Counted from the first letter of the stretch, positions 35,221 through 45,201 are shown. The stretch is 64,000 nucleotides of DNA from DASCOT01 sp965197275 (GCA_965197275.1 CBDAMQ010000015.1:1-64000); one strand, 5' to 3'. Made by a program: numbers and translations. The notes: a model not told the origin generated them from the letters alone.

Positions 35221-37436
35221 TCAGAACAGGTAGGAGAGCTCGGAGATGACGTGGCGGCCGGGTCTCGGATAGTGCTCCGGCAGGAATCCTCGGAGGGCCG
35301 GGTCAGCGTAGCGAACGTCGAACAGGTTGCGGCCCGCGATCGACAGCTCTACGCCGCGGATCAGATTGCGCAGGCGCAGCGTCGCGTTGGCGAGGGCGTA
35401 GCTGCCGACCGGGTCGCGGGCATTGTCGCGGGCGCGCGAGCGCGTGCTGCGGAGCTGCAGCGTTGACGTGAGGCTCAGGTGGGTACTGAGGTCGAGCGTG
35501 CCGCCCAGATTGACCAGATGACGCGGGACGCCGGGCAGGGGCTCGCCGGTTACCCGGTTGGTGGGATTCTGCAGCGTGTAGTTCAGCCACACGGAGTGCT
35601 GGAACCCCCAATCGCGTCGGGCTTCGAGCTCGAAGCCGTCGATGTTGACGCCGGGAACGTTCTGGAAGCTGCCACTGATCGGTTCTGTGGCAGTCAGGCG
35701 CGTGTTCTCCTGCAGGATCAGGTTGTCGATGCGGCTCACGAAGGCGTTGATGCTGAGACGCACGGGCCCGTCGCGGTAAATCAGCGCCGCGTCGAACGTG
35801 TTCGTGATGGCTGGCTCCAGGTCGGGGTTACCGAACAGCCCCGGCGCCTGCACGAATAGCTCGTAGATGCTCGGCGCTCGGAAGGCGCGACCGTACAGGA
35901 GCTTGAAGCTCAGGTTGGCGGGCAGGCGCCAGACCAGCGCGGCGCGCGGGTTCACCGTGCTGCCGAAGTCACTGTAGCGGTCCCATCGGATGCCGGCGGT
36001 GAGCGTCACGCGGCTCGCGACATCCCACGTGTCCTGCGCGTAGAGGCTGAAGATCCTGCGCGGCTCCTCGGGAATGAAGGACGGTAGTTCGGTGAAGGCA
36101 GGTACCGGAAAGATCACCAGATTGGGGTTACCGAACAGCGGCTCTTCGAGGAAGCGAACGTTGCCGAAGATCCGTATGTCGTAGGGCCTCTCGACCGCGT
36201 AGCCGGCGCCCAGCACCAGCTGGTTGGTGTCGCTGGCCGTGATGGTCCCCCGCACCTCGCCTCCGTAGCGGCGCATCTTCACGTGCGTGTCGATGCGCAC
36301 GCCTTTGCTCAGCGGGAACACGATCGGTTTCGGGCTGAAGGAGGTGGCTACCGGAGTGGCGAAGCCCGGCGGGAGGATGTCCAGGTCCTGGAGCTGGCGG
36401 GTCTGCGTATAGAAGGCGTCGGCCTGGATGGCGATGCTCCGCCCGAGCGATCCGCGGTACGTCAGGTTCCCCAGCAGGTGGCCGGCGTCGATGTCGGTTC
36501 CCGGTCGCAGCACGTCGATCTGCCCGACGAACCCGCCGCTGTTCTCGCGCTTGTAGCGCCCCTGGAAGGAGAACCCCTTGAAGCCGATCTGGAAGTTGGC
36601 GTCGAGCGATCTGCGGTCCGAGAACGTCGTTCCAGGCGCCAGCGACAGCGACTCGATGCCGTGCGGCGCGATCGCGGCGTCGTATACGGTCTGGTTGTCG
36701 GCGACCACTCGCGTCGGGGCGCCGTCGGTACTTGCCCACTGCACGAAGCCCGAGACACCCAGGGCGCCGAGGTATCGGCCGAAGAGCGCCTTCAGCTCCG
36801 TGGTACCCCAGGGGCCGGCGCCGGTGGACAGCTCCAGGCCCGTGAACGTGTCGTGTGTGTGACGACGTTGATCACGGCCAGGAAGGCGTTGGCGCCGAAC
36901 AGGGCCGAGCCCGGGCCACGGATGATCTCGACCTTCTCGATGTTGTCTACCGGGATGTCCAGGTTCGTCGCCGTGGCGCCGCCCTGATAGTCGGTGTTGA
37001 GTCGCTGGCCGTTGAACAGCATCAGTACGTTCTCGGAGCTGGCGCCTGTGCCCAGCCCTCGAACGACGATGCGGCCACGTCCGAGTCCGTCCAGCAGCAC
37101 CTCGAAGCCCGGCACCAGCTCGAGGATGTCCTCGAGGGTGCGTGCGCCCAGCCGTCGGATTTCCTCCTTGGAGATGACGGAGACGATCCCGGGGGCCTCT
37201 TCTAGTGAGTCGATGCGTCCCGCGGCCGCGATCGAGACGGTGGCCGAGAGCAGGTCGCCGAGGTTCAGATCGTCGAAGTCCTCGAAGTCACCGAGTGCCT
37301 CGAGGACATCTGTCTGTTCCTCTTCCTGCTCCTGCGCGCTCTGGCCCGGCGGTTTGGGGCCAGATGCGGCGGCGACGTCGGGCGCCGCCCAGCTCAGGAA
37401 GAGCGTCAGCAGACCGGCGTGCGCGCAGGCGCGCAT
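35221..37436 (-). pseudogene. TonB-dependent outer membrane receptor, one frameshift in an AC repeat
   Basis: The plug domain (about residues 60-195: PGIVSVISKEEIRRLGARTLEDIL, GRGRIVVRGLGTG, VLMLFNGQRLNTD, KVEIIRGPGSALFGANAFLAVINVV) is in one frame. The 22-strand barrel is in another, from near nt 36855 (TFTGLELSTG) to the end (RNLFDVRYADPALRG and the terminal aromatic ELSYLF). The break coincides with a CACACACAC stretch at about 36857-36865, where adding one or removing two bases restores a product of about 738 residues. Start at 37436 gives a signal peptide. An acidic DFEDFDDLNLGDLL segment follows the signal. It heads the YfiR-kinase operon; substrate unknown. Only one shift and no other damage, so assembly error or slippage are both open. 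Confidence 0.85.
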
Positions 37437-37729
37437 GAGACCGGTGCGAGCGTGGAACAAGGCATCTCCGTTGGGATTTACGCGTCCGTTGGGATCGACG
37501 CGGGCATGTTTCTGACTGCGATGAGCCGCTGTCAAGACTCGCGACAGAGCGATGCCCTGTGACGTGTCAGTCTACCGCGTCCGATCGGCCGGTCGGCGCC
37601 TTCGCGATTCCCGCCTGCGTGGGGGCCAGACCCATCGCCGGCGTCGCCGTGCTCCGCGGTTGAGCTTGACGAAGATGGTGTCGACCTGGCCGTGGCGGCA
37701 TCCTGCTCGCATCCGATAGGGTTTGGCAG

Positions 37730-38530
37730 ATGAGCCATGAGGATGAGTATCACGACGGTTTGGTGGCCCTGCTGGAGCTGATCTGGGGCGACGGGTTCAT
37801 GGCTCCCGGCGGTACCGGGAACGTGGCGAATCTCGTCGGCGATCTGGACCTCCGCGACCTACGCGTCCTCGACTACGGCTGTGGCCTCGGCGGTCCGGCG
37901 ATGCATCTGGCCGATGCCTACGGGGCGCGGGTCGTCGGCATCGACATCGAGTCAGCGCTGCTGGAGCGGGCGCGCCACAGAGCCGCCGAGCGCGATCTGA
38001 ACGGTCAGGTCGAATTCATCCTCGTGAACCCGGGCGCGCTGGAGTTTTCCGACGGATCGTTCGACGTCGTCATGAGCTCGGGAGCGTTCACCCAGATCGA
38101 AGACAAGCGGACGCTGTTCGCCGAGTGCCTGAGGGTGCTTCGGCCGGGTGGAGCGTTTACCTGCTACGACTGGATGAAACCAGCAGGCGAGCACAGCGAG
38201 GACATGTTGTACTGGATCAAGCTCGAGGGGCTCACGTATGCGATGCGGACGCCGGAGTACCATGCCGAGATCCTCGGAGAGGTGGGGTTCATCGATGTGT
38301 CGGTCGACGATCGCTCGGCCTGGTACCGACGCGAAGCGCACATCGAGTACGCCAGGATGCGCAACGACCTGTATCCGAAAATGGTGGAGCTGCTCGGGCC
38401 CGAAGAAGCCGACCACTTTGTCGAGAACTGGCGCATGCTGACGGTGGTATGCGACCAGGGCGAGATGCTTCAGGCGTATTGCCGGGGGACAAAGCCCGCG
38501 GCCCGCGATACCTCTGTTACAGGCGGCTAG
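37730..38530 (+). CDS. SAM-dependent methyltransferase, phosphoethanolamine N-methyltransferase-like
   Basis: 266 residues, class I fold. SAM motif I is VLDYGCGLGGPAMHLA, motif II VVGIDIE, and the post-motif region shows FSDGSFDVVMSSGAF. The N-terminal YHDGLVALLELIWGDGFMAPGG matches the signature seen before motif I in phosphoethanolamine and related amine N-methyltransferases, and FTCYDWMKP follows strand 5. Such enzymes methylate amines in phosphocholine or betaine synthesis, but the substrate is inferred from this resemblance only. Preceded by a 293-base gap with no recognised element and followed by PH-domain membrane genes. Confidence 0.8.
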   Translation: MSHEDEYHDGLVALLELIWGDGFMAPGGTGNVANLVGDLDLRDLRVLDYGCGLGGPAMHLADAYGARVVGIDIESALLERARHRAAERDLNGQVEFILVNPGALEFSDGSFDVVMSSGAFTQIEDKRTLFAECLRVLRPGGAFTCYDWMKPAGEHSEDMLYWIKLEGLTYAMRTPEYHAEILGEVGFIDVSVDDRSAWYRREAHIEYARMRNDLYPKMVELLGPEEADHFVENWRMLTVVCDQGEMLQAYCRGTKPAARDTSVTGG

Positions 38531-38539
38531 GATCCGAGG

Positions 38540-39118
38540 ATGTCAGCTGGAACGGAGGAGCCGGAGCAAGCCCTGGATGCAGTACCCGTCACCGAGGCCG
38601 ACGCCACCGAGTCTCCCGGCAGTGTCGCCGACGGTCGCGAGTATCCGCTGGATCCCAAGTCAGTGGTCGCCGCCCAGTTGACCGCAGCTGTCTGGGTGGC
38701 GTCGAATGCCGTTGGCTTACTCATCGCAGTGCTTGTCGTCGCTCTCGGAACCTCTCTGGAGGTGTCTCTGAAGCTGGCGATTCTCGCCGCCTGGATATTT
38801 CTAGCCGGGCTCGGCGCGGCGCTGGCTTACCGCTGGCCGCACATCCGGTACCAGCACATCCGGTATCGGGTCGACGGCAATGGCTTCACCGTTCGCCGTG
38901 GCGTGCTGTGGCGCTCGGTGACATCGGTGCCGAAGGCCCGGGTACAGCACACCGATGTGTCGCAGGGACCGTTGCAGCGCAACTTCGGTCTCGCCAGCCT
39001 GGTTATCCATACGGCCGGTACGCAGGACTCGTCGGTGACCGTGCGAGGTCTGCCACACGAGACCGCGAAGCGTATCCGCGACTACCTGATTGAAGGCGGC
39101 GACCGAATTGGCGTTTGA
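38540..39118 (+). CDS. Bacterial PH-domain membrane protein, YdbS-like
   Basis: 192 residues. After a polar N-terminus two hydrophobic helices (SVVAAQLTAAVWVASNAVGLL and LAILAAWIFLAGLGAALAYRW) precede a bPH2 domain: YRVDGNGFTVRRGVLWRSVTSVPKARVQHTDVSQGPLQR, FGLASLVIHTAG. YdbS-type proteins pair with a longer YdbT-type partner; in Bacillus the pair affects resistance to bacteriocins and antimicrobials. Its end overlaps the start of the larger bPH2 gene by about 29 bases, the same arrangement. Confidence 0.85.
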   Translation: MSAGTEEPEQALDAVPVTEADATESPGSVADGREYPLDPKSVVAAQLTAAVWVASNAVGLLIAVLVVALGTSLEVSLKLAILAAWIFLAGLGAALAYRWPHIRYQHIRYRVDGNGFTVRRGVLWRSVTSVPKARVQHTDVSQGPLQRNFGLASLVIHTAGTQDSSVTVRGLPHETAKRIRDYLIEGGDRIGV

Positions 39119-40703
39119 GGATCCTGCCGCCGGTGCGCCTGACGCCGCCTCTGGCGGGCCCGACGCGACCGCCATCGACCGGCGTCTGCACCCGTTGTCG
39201 TGGCTGTTCGCCACCGCAAGTTTCGCTAAGGGCTTCATCGTACCGGCGATCCTGGTGCTGTTTGCCTCCGGAGGTCTGAACTACCAGCTCTGGGCGGCGG
39301 TGTTCATCGTCCCGATGGCGATCCGGTCGGTGGTGCACTGCATCGTGTTCCGCTACGGCTTTGCCGACGACGAGATGGTGGTGCGCGAGGGCGTGCTGAT
39401 CCGCAAGGAGCGACACATCCCCTACGAGCGTATCCAGAACATCGACCTGGTGCAGAATCCGTTTCACCGTGCCGTCGATGTGGCGCTCGTGCGGGTGGAG
39501 ACCGCCAGCGGCGGCAAGCCCGAGGCGGTGATACGGGTGCTGTCGCTGGCTGCCGTGGAGGAGATGCGCGCCCGCGTGTTTGCGACACGAACCGTTCCCG
39601 GCCCGGTGGCGGGGACCGAGCGACAGGCCGTTGCCGGCACCGACGGCTCAGGACCGTGTACGGGCCGACGTACGCTGCTCGAGACGCCTGTGGCGGAGCT
39701 GATCAAGCTGGGTGTTATCTCCAACAAGGGCCTCGTGGTGGTGGGCGCAGCTCTCGGGCTGCTGTGGCAACAGGACGGCTGGTGGGAAGTGGACTGGACG
39801 GATGGCGTGGAACCGTGGCTGGCGCCAGGGCGCGTCTGGCTGCAGACCGTATCGGACAGTCCGGCGCTCTTCGTCGCAATTGCCGGGCTTACCGTTCTCG
39901 TGGTGGCCGCAGTACTCCTGCGCGTGTTCTCCATCGGGTGGTTCCTGGTTCAGCTGCACGGCTTCACGCTGAGTCGGAAAGGCGAGGATCTGCGTGCTGA
40001 GTACGGCCTGCTCAATCGCGTCTCACGAACCATTCCGAGACCCCGGATCCAGCTCCTGAAAACGATCGAGTCGCCGCTGCATCGCTGGTTTGGCCGCCAA
40101 TCGTTGGAGCTGCAGACGGTGGGCGGCGGCACCCAGGAACCGGATTTGGAGGACAGCGGCTCGGATACCTCGGGTCGCTGGCTGGCGCCGATGATCGACA
40201 CCAGGAAACTGCCGGCGCTGCTACGCGAAGTGCTGCCGCAGATCGATCTCGACGAAGTGCATTGGGAGCCGATCGCTCAACGTGCCTGGCGCCGGGTATT
40301 CAAGCGCTGGGCGGCGCTGGTAGCGGGCTTGATGCTGGTCGGCACGGTCCTGCTCGACCCGTGGGCGCTCGTGTTCGGTCTTCTGGCAGTGCCGCTCATC
40401 TACGCGCATTCCCGTTTGTACGTGAAGCACGCCGGCTACGCCCTGACGCGATGGGGGCTGCTGTTCAAGAGCGGTTGGTGGGAGCGAACGACGAAGATCG
40501 TGCGTTACAGCAAGATCCAGACGGTCGCGCAGGAGGAGTCGCCCTTCGATCGCCGCAACGGCATGGCGTCGGTTCTGGTGGACACCGCCGGTGCCGAGAT
40601 GATCGGCCACACGATTGCCATTCCGTATCTCGATCTGGCAGTGGCCGGCGAGCTCAGCCGACGGCTTTACGAGGAGTCGAGCCGTCGCGCTTTTCGCCTC
40701 TGA
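39090..40703 (+). CDS. Bacterial PH-domain membrane protein, YdbT-like, three bPH2 repeats
   Basis: About 537 residues from a TTG at 39090 (a TTG at 39108 is an alternative). Hydrophobic helices alternate with three bPH2-type modules: VVREGVLIRKERHIPYERIQNIDLVQNP, RAEYGLLNRVSRTIPRPRIQLLKTIESPLHR, and FKSGWWERTTKIVRYSKIQTVAQEESPFDRR. The repeated pattern R..P..RIQ.....P.... is characteristic of YdbT. Overlapping genes and shared topology make a two-subunit membrane complex with the upstream protein likely. Function in this organism is unknown; envelope defence or stress is the analogy. Confidence 0.87.
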   Translation: MKAATELAFEDPAAGAPDAASGGPDATAIDRRLHPLSWLFATASFAKGFIVPAILVLFASGGLNYQLWAAVFIVPMAIRSVVHCIVFRYGFADDEMVVREGVLIRKERHIPYERIQNIDLVQNPFHRAVDVALVRVETASGGKPEAVIRVLSLAAVEEMRARVFATRTVPGPVAGTERQAVAGTDGSGPCTGRRTLLETPVAELIKLGVISNKGLVVVGAALGLLWQQDGWWEVDWTDGVEPWLAPGRVWLQTVSDSPALFVAIAGLTVLVVAAVLLRVFSIGWFLVQLHGFTLSRKGEDLRAEYGLLNRVSRTIPRPRIQLLKTIESPLHRWFGRQSLELQTVGGGTQEPDLEDSGSDTSGRWLAPMIDTRKLPALLREVLPQIDLDEVHWEPIAQRAWRRVFKRWAALVAGLMLVGTVLLDPWALVFGLLAVPLIYAHSRLYVKHAGYALTRWGLLFKSGWWERTTKIVRYSKIQTVAQEESPFDRRNGMASVLVDTAGAEMIGHTIAIPYLDLAVAGELSRRLYEESSRRAFRL

Positions 40704-40786
40704 TCTGTGTCCCGTGCACTGCCTGCTAGGATGCGATTGGCGGTCCAGGGTTGCTCGGAGCCTCGACGCAAAGATGAGGGGGGCGA

Positions 40787-42928
40787 ATGCGACGCGCGTT
40801 CATCGGGTTGGTGGCGACGTTGACGACGGCTCTGCTTGTGGTCGGTCTGGGGGCGCAGTCCGGCGGCGAGGACGATCTGGAGTACCGCTGGGAAGGCAGA
40901 GTCAACGTTACGCAGCACGGCCCCGTGCTCGGCGGCGAGGGCCAGGTCACGACGCACTGGAACCTCACCGTGCGGTGGCGCGAGGCGGCACGCTTCGACG
41001 TACGTGACGAGCGCGACCGCGTCGTCGGCCAGATCGTGTTGCTCGAGGACGACGACTCGAGCTGGACGGGTAGCCGCGGTGGCAGCGTGGAGAACGTCGG
41101 CAGCTGCAACCGCAGCACGACGACGTACACCGGGTCGGGATCTGGGACCAGCACTCTGGGCACCGGGTGGATCTACTTCAGCCTGGTCGACGACAACCCT
41201 CTGGAGGCGGATCTGCCGAGCGGTGCCTATCACTTACAGGCACCGCGCCAGCAGATGCTGGAGGGTGTGATGGACTTTCAGTCGGTCGACTGCGACGGCC
41301 GCGTCTTCGCCCACTCGTCCGAGTATCCCGGGCTGTCGCTGGCATACATGATCGGCCGGCACAACGTCACCACCTTCCAGGTGCCGGCGCGAGGCTATGC
41401 GACGCTTGCGGACATACGCTCCCTCATCGAGTCGCACAAGCGCTTCAATTTTCAGGGCAGGCCGGTACGCATCTGGGACCCCGAGCCGCGCGTCGTCGAG
41501 GGCAGCGTCATGCAGGGCACGTATCGTTCTGCGGGCGCCGATGTTGGTGAAAGCAGGCTGTACTGGGAGGCCAACTGGGACGTCCACCGCCGATTGGCGG
41601 TAGACGCACGGATAAAGGTAGCCGACGACGATTGGCGCCCGCTCGGCGGCGACCGCGCCGAGGAAGCCATCGTAGAGGCGCGAATCGACAGCCCGCCCGA
41701 TATCGAGGGACGCTTCCGCTTCTTCCTCGAGGAGGTCAGTCGCGAGCCTGGCATCGCCATCAACAAGCAGGATCCGGAGGGCGATGGCCGGCTCGACCTA
41801 GAGTTTGTCGAAGGGCAGGAAGGGTTCGACGCCCCCGAGGCGCACGGAGCTGACGGCTGGAAGCTCGAGGGAACGACCTCGGAGTCGGAAGTCAGCGTCG
41901 AGATCACGCCGAACGACTTTGGCGCCTGGGGCAAAGCGCGCTGCGTGGTGGTGATCGAGGGCGAGGAGTACGAGTGTCGATCCGAGGAGGACGCACCGTA
42001 TGTGACGTTGCCGGTCGACAATGACGAGAACCACGTCGCCGACACCTGGGAAGACGAGATGAAAGTAGGCGGCGCAGCGGATGCCGACGAAGACTCGGAG
42101 CCCGAGGGCCGTGAGGCTGGCGATGGTCTGTCGATGTACGAGGAATACCGCGGCGCGTTTTCTGAAGGGGAGTGGCTCGATCTTGATCCCAAGGAGAAGG
42201 ACCTGTTCGTACACAACGCGATCGGCAGTAACGCCGCCGTGCTCGATGGGTTGACGCTGTTCGAGGAGGCCTCGGGGCTCGTGGTTCACTGGATCGACGA
42301 GGACGAATACGAGGGGCCGGACACCCGCGTACTGAACTTCAAGCGCGGCTCCTACGCTGCGCGGTCCGACGGGCAGAAGGGCCTGCGTTTGATCGATGGT
42401 GCGCTGGATGGCGCCTTCGGCGAGATGTTCCCCACCGGAGGCGGTTGGATGCCGTCACCTCCGAACCGGGTACGCGAGGTGGTGATCGATATCGGCAGCG
42501 CGGATGGAAACGCCAGTTTGCTGGCCTCGACCGTGGCGCACGAGCTCGGGCACGCGGTCAACCTGTGGCACCCGGGCCGGGTTGACCGGATCGACTGTTT
42601 CAACGACGGGTATCCGAAGGACGTCGCACCCCAGAACGGAGTCGCGTCAGGTCCGATGGCGAACATCATGCGGTATTCGTACTGGAACGTCGGTTGGTAT
42701 CAGGGCCGAGACGGCTCCTGCCACGGTTATCCGTCGTACGACAACGGCTTCGGCAGCATCTTCGCCGCCAGCCTCGCGGGCGACGGGCTCAACGGCGGTG
42801 CCGCGCGGAGCGACGAGGACGGGGATCCGCTGCCGCTGACCGGCGACGCGGGCTGTCCGGGAACCCAGCGCTCCAACCTGAGCGTCGCCGGCGACAGTGC
42901 TGCCCTGCCGGGGTCGTTGTGCTGGTAG
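40787..42928 (+). CDS. Secreted metzincin-type zinc metalloprotease with long N-terminal region
   Basis: 713 residues with a signal peptide (AFIGLVATLTTALLVVGLGAQ). The catalytic motif is VAHELGHAVNLWHPG (about residue 585), a HExxHxxxxxH zinc site, with a downstream ANIMRYSYW that may be the Met-turn; this fits the metzincin clan. Residues 30-400 are beta-rich and acidic with no recognised domain. Just before the catalytic part lies a calcium-type loop (PVDNDENHVADTWEDEM, then DADEDSEPEGREAGDGLSMYEEYRG), the pattern seen in dockerin or thrombospondin-3-like ends. Overlaps the next lipoprotein gene by 10 bases, so the two are co-expressed. Confidence 0.82.
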   Translation: MRRAFIGLVATLTTALLVVGLGAQSGGEDDLEYRWEGRVNVTQHGPVLGGEGQVTTHWNLTVRWREAARFDVRDERDRVVGQIVLLEDDDSSWTGSRGGSVENVGSCNRSTTTYTGSGSGTSTLGTGWIYFSLVDDNPLEADLPSGAYHLQAPRQQMLEGVMDFQSVDCDGRVFAHSSEYPGLSLAYMIGRHNVTTFQVPARGYATLADIRSLIESHKRFNFQGRPVRIWDPEPRVVEGSVMQGTYRSAGADVGESRLYWEANWDVHRRLAVDARIKVADDDWRPLGGDRAEEAIVEARIDSPPDIEGRFRFFLEEVSREPGIAINKQDPEGDGRLDLEFVEGQEGFDAPEAHGADGWKLEGTTSESEVSVEITPNDFGAWGKARCVVVIEGEEYECRSEEDAPYVTLPVDNDENHVADTWEDEMKVGGAADADEDSEPEGREAGDGLSMYEEYRGAFSEGEWLDLDPKEKDLFVHNAIGSNAAVLDGLTLFEEASGLVVHWIDEDEYEGPDTRVLNFKRGSYAARSDGQKGLRLIDGALDGAFGEMFPTGGGWMPSPPNRVREVVIDIGSADGNASLLASTVAHELGHAVNLWHPGRVDRIDCFNDGYPKDVAPQNGVASGPMANIMRYSYWNVGWYQGRDGSCHGYPSYDNGFGSIFAASLAGDGLNGGAARSDEDGDPLPLTGDAGCPGTQRSNLSVAGDSAALPGSLCW

Positions 42929-43725
42929 TCGGCGATCGATGCGCTGGAGCCACGATCCTGGCGGTCGTCCTCCTCTGCGTCGCCTGTGGCGGAGGGGATG
43001 ACGGTCAGGCGCGCGAATCAGAAGCGCAGCCGGAACCGGTCGCTGTCGAGCTCCTACTGGAGGTGCGGCCGGCCGACGTCGACACTGACCTGTTGCTCAG
43101 CGTGAGCCTGGTTCCGCGACGCCCTCGTTCGGCGGAGCGTCGGCGTGGCGAGACCGCGGAGGGAGCGATCGTCGAGCCTCGCTGGCTGGAGCGGGTCCGA
43201 CTCCTGGGAGCGACGACCTCCGCCGAGCGCGAGCTTGACGGAACCGTCGCTCTGGGCGCAGCGCGCGCTGTCGACGGGCCCCGGGGGCGCTGGGCACAGG
43301 TCGGCTTTCGCCTGCCGCGCTCCTCGATCGCGGCCGGGGAGTCCCTACAGGCGGCTCTACGAATCGATGACCTCAGCGGCACCGAGGTGCGCTCGGCGGT
43401 GGTTCAGATTCCAACGCCTGATACGCGTCGGGCGCTCGCCACCCAGGCTGCGCTCGCCATTGCGGCGGCGGATGCAGCCGGCCTGCGAAGCGTAGCGCGG
43501 CAGGAGGAGGACGCCGACGCGGGGTCGGCCCTGGGTCCCTACTGGCGTGGCCTGGCGCTGGAGATCGAAGGCGACCTGCCGGCCTCGCGGGACGAGTTGC
43601 GCCGAGCGCGACAGCTATACGAACTACGCTACCCGAGCGGTGACGGGGAGCAGCGTGCGCGCGGCGAGCTGCCGTCGCCCATTGTCACCGCGCTGGCGCG
43701 CGTCGAGCAGCAACTGAGGCAATAG
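42919..43725 (+). CDS. Lipoprotein of unknown function, coupled to the metalloprotease
   Basis: About 268 residues from a GTG at 42919, inside the end of the protease gene. Leader ILAVVLLCVACGGGDD contains a lipobox (LCVAC). The mature part has a beta-like region with Arg-rich segments (SLVPRRPRSAERRRGE, VGFRLPRSSIAAGESLQAALRI) and a C-terminal helical, TPR-like half (YWRGLALEIEGDLPASRDELRRARQLYELR). Not matched to a family. The tight overlap suggests a partner role such as anchoring, targeting or inhibiting the secreted protease. Confidence 0.72.
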   Translation: MLVVGDRCAGATILAVVLLCVACGGGDDGQARESEAQPEPVAVELLLEVRPADVDTDLLLSVSLVPRRPRSAERRRGETAEGAIVEPRWLERVRLLGATTSAERELDGTVALGAARAVDGPRGRWAQVGFRLPRSSIAAGESLQAALRIDDLSGTEVRSAVVQIPTPDTRRALATQAALAIAAADAAGLRSVARQEEDADAGSALGPYWRGLALEIEGDLPASRDELRRARQLYELRYPSGDGEQRARGELPSPIVTALARVEQQLRQ

Positions 43726-43806
43726 GCCGGCACCGCCGAGCTCAGCGTCGCCGGGGGTCAAGCGGCCGCGCGCTGCGGTATCCGCCTTTGGTGAGGCCAC
43801 AGCCCA

Positions 43807-45198
43807 CTAGGTGATGCCGAGGTCCTTGCCGACGCCGATCATCGCCTCTGCGAGCGTTTCGACGCAGAAGTCGATCTCGTCCCGGGTAATGATCAGGGGG
43901 GGAGAGAGCACGTTCAGGTGGCCGATCGGCCGCACTATGAGCCCGGCATCCTGACACTTGCTCGACACCCGCTTGCCGATGTCGATGTCGGCCGGGAACG
44001 GTTCCTTCGTCGCCTTGTCGGCGACGCTTTCGACGCAGGCCATCAGGTGGTGGCCGCGTACGTCACCCACCGTCGGCAGCTCCAGCAGCTCCCGCAGGCG
44101 CTGCTGCAAATAGGGACCCGTCTCTCGCACACCTTCGAGGATGTACTCGTCCTCCATGATACGGATGTTCTCGAGCGCCGCCGCGCAACACACAGGGTGC
44201 CCCGAATAGGTGAACCCATGAGCGAACACACGGTCGGGATCCGGGCCGCTGATCGCCTCGTGGATCTCGTCCGAGTACAGCAGCGCACCCAGCGGCAGGT
44301 ACCCAGAGGTGATGCCCTTGGCGCAGGTGATCAGGTCGGGCTCGATACCGAACACGTCCTTGGCCGAGAACCATTGGCCGAGACGGCCGAAGCCGGTCAC
44401 CACCTCGTCGCTGACGTAGAGCACGTCGTGCTCGGCGCAGAGCTCACGAGTCCGGCGGTGGTAGTCGGCCGGCGGGACGAGGACGCCGCCGGCGCCCATG
44501 ATGGGCTCGGCGAAGAACGCCGCTACGTTGTCGGTACCGAGCTCCCGGATCTTGGCCGCGAGCTCATCGACGAGGTGATCGCAGAACTCGCTTTCCGTCA
44601 GGTTGTCCGGCGCTCGGTAGCAGTTGGGCGCCGACACGTGATGGATGGTCTCCGTCTCGTAGTCGAACTGCGGTATGCGGTCGGTCTTCTTGCCGCCGAT
44701 CGACATCGCCATGTAGGTGGAGCCGTGGTACGCGCCATCGCGCGAGATGATGTGCCGCTTCGCCGCCTTCCCACGCGTGCGTTGATAGAACTGGATCATC
44801 CTGTAGGCCGTGTCGACCGCTTGCGATCCGCCGGTGGTGAAGAACACGTGGTTCAGGTTTCCAGGGGCGATCTCGGCCAGCTTGGCGGCAAGCTCGGCGG
44901 CGGTGACGCTGGTCATGTCGGAGAAGGTATTGGAGTAGGCCAGCCGCTCGACCTGTTCCGCAATGGCGGCGGCCATGTCCTTGCGGCCGAGCCCGATGTT
45001 GTTGCACCACAAACCGCCGTTGGCGTCGAGGTAGCGCCGCCCCTCGGTGTCGACGATGGTACAGCCCTCCCCGCGAGCGACCGCCAGGGACCCCGCGTCG
45101 CGAAACGAATCGAAGTGGGGCCAGGGATGCAACACATGGTCGCGATCCTTGCGCCAGATGTCCTCGGCGCTGACTACGTCCTTATCTATCGTCGCCAT
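43807..45198 (-). CDS. Class III PLP aminotransferase (omega-aminotransferase; putrescine or other amine-pyruvate type)
   Basis: 463 residues. PLP Lys in LITCAKGITSGYLPLGA, Asp in VLYVSDEVVTGFGRLG, phosphate-binding TTGGSQAVDTAYRMI, and the fold-type I entry DANGGLWCNNIGLGR. The family moves amino groups from omega-amines (putrescine, cadaverine, taurine, beta-alanine) to pyruvate or 2-oxoglutarate; the closest pattern I recall is SpuC-like putrescine-pyruvate aminotransferase. It lies three bases downstream of an agmatinase-type gene, with its AGAAGG site overlapping the agmatinase end. The pair would turn agmatine into putrescine and then 4-aminobutanal. Specificity is inferred from that context. 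Confidence 0.88.
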   Translation of the reverse strand: MATIDKDVVSAEDIWRKDRDHVLHPWPHFDSFRDAGSLAVARGEGCTIVDTEGRRYLDANGGLWCNNIGLGRKDMAAAIAEQVERLAYSNTFSDMTSVTAAELAAKLAEIAPGNLNHVFFTTGGSQAVDTAYRMIQFYQRTRGKAAKRHIISRDGAYHGSTYMAMSIGGKKTDRIPQFDYETETIHHVSAPNCYRAPDNLTESEFCDHLVDELAAKIRELGTDNVAAFFAEPIMGAGGVLVPPADYHRRTRELCAEHDVLYVSDEVVTGFGRLGQWFSAKDVFGIEPDLITCAKGITSGYLPLGALLYSDEIHEAISGPDPDRVFAHGFTYSGHPVCCAAALENIRIMEDEYILEGVRETGPYLQQRLRELLELPTVGDVRGHHLMACVESVADKATKEPFPADIDIGKRVSSKCQDAGLIVRPIGHLNVLSPPLIITRDEIDFCVETLAEAMIGVGKDLGIT

Positions 45199-45201
45199 CG
45201 T

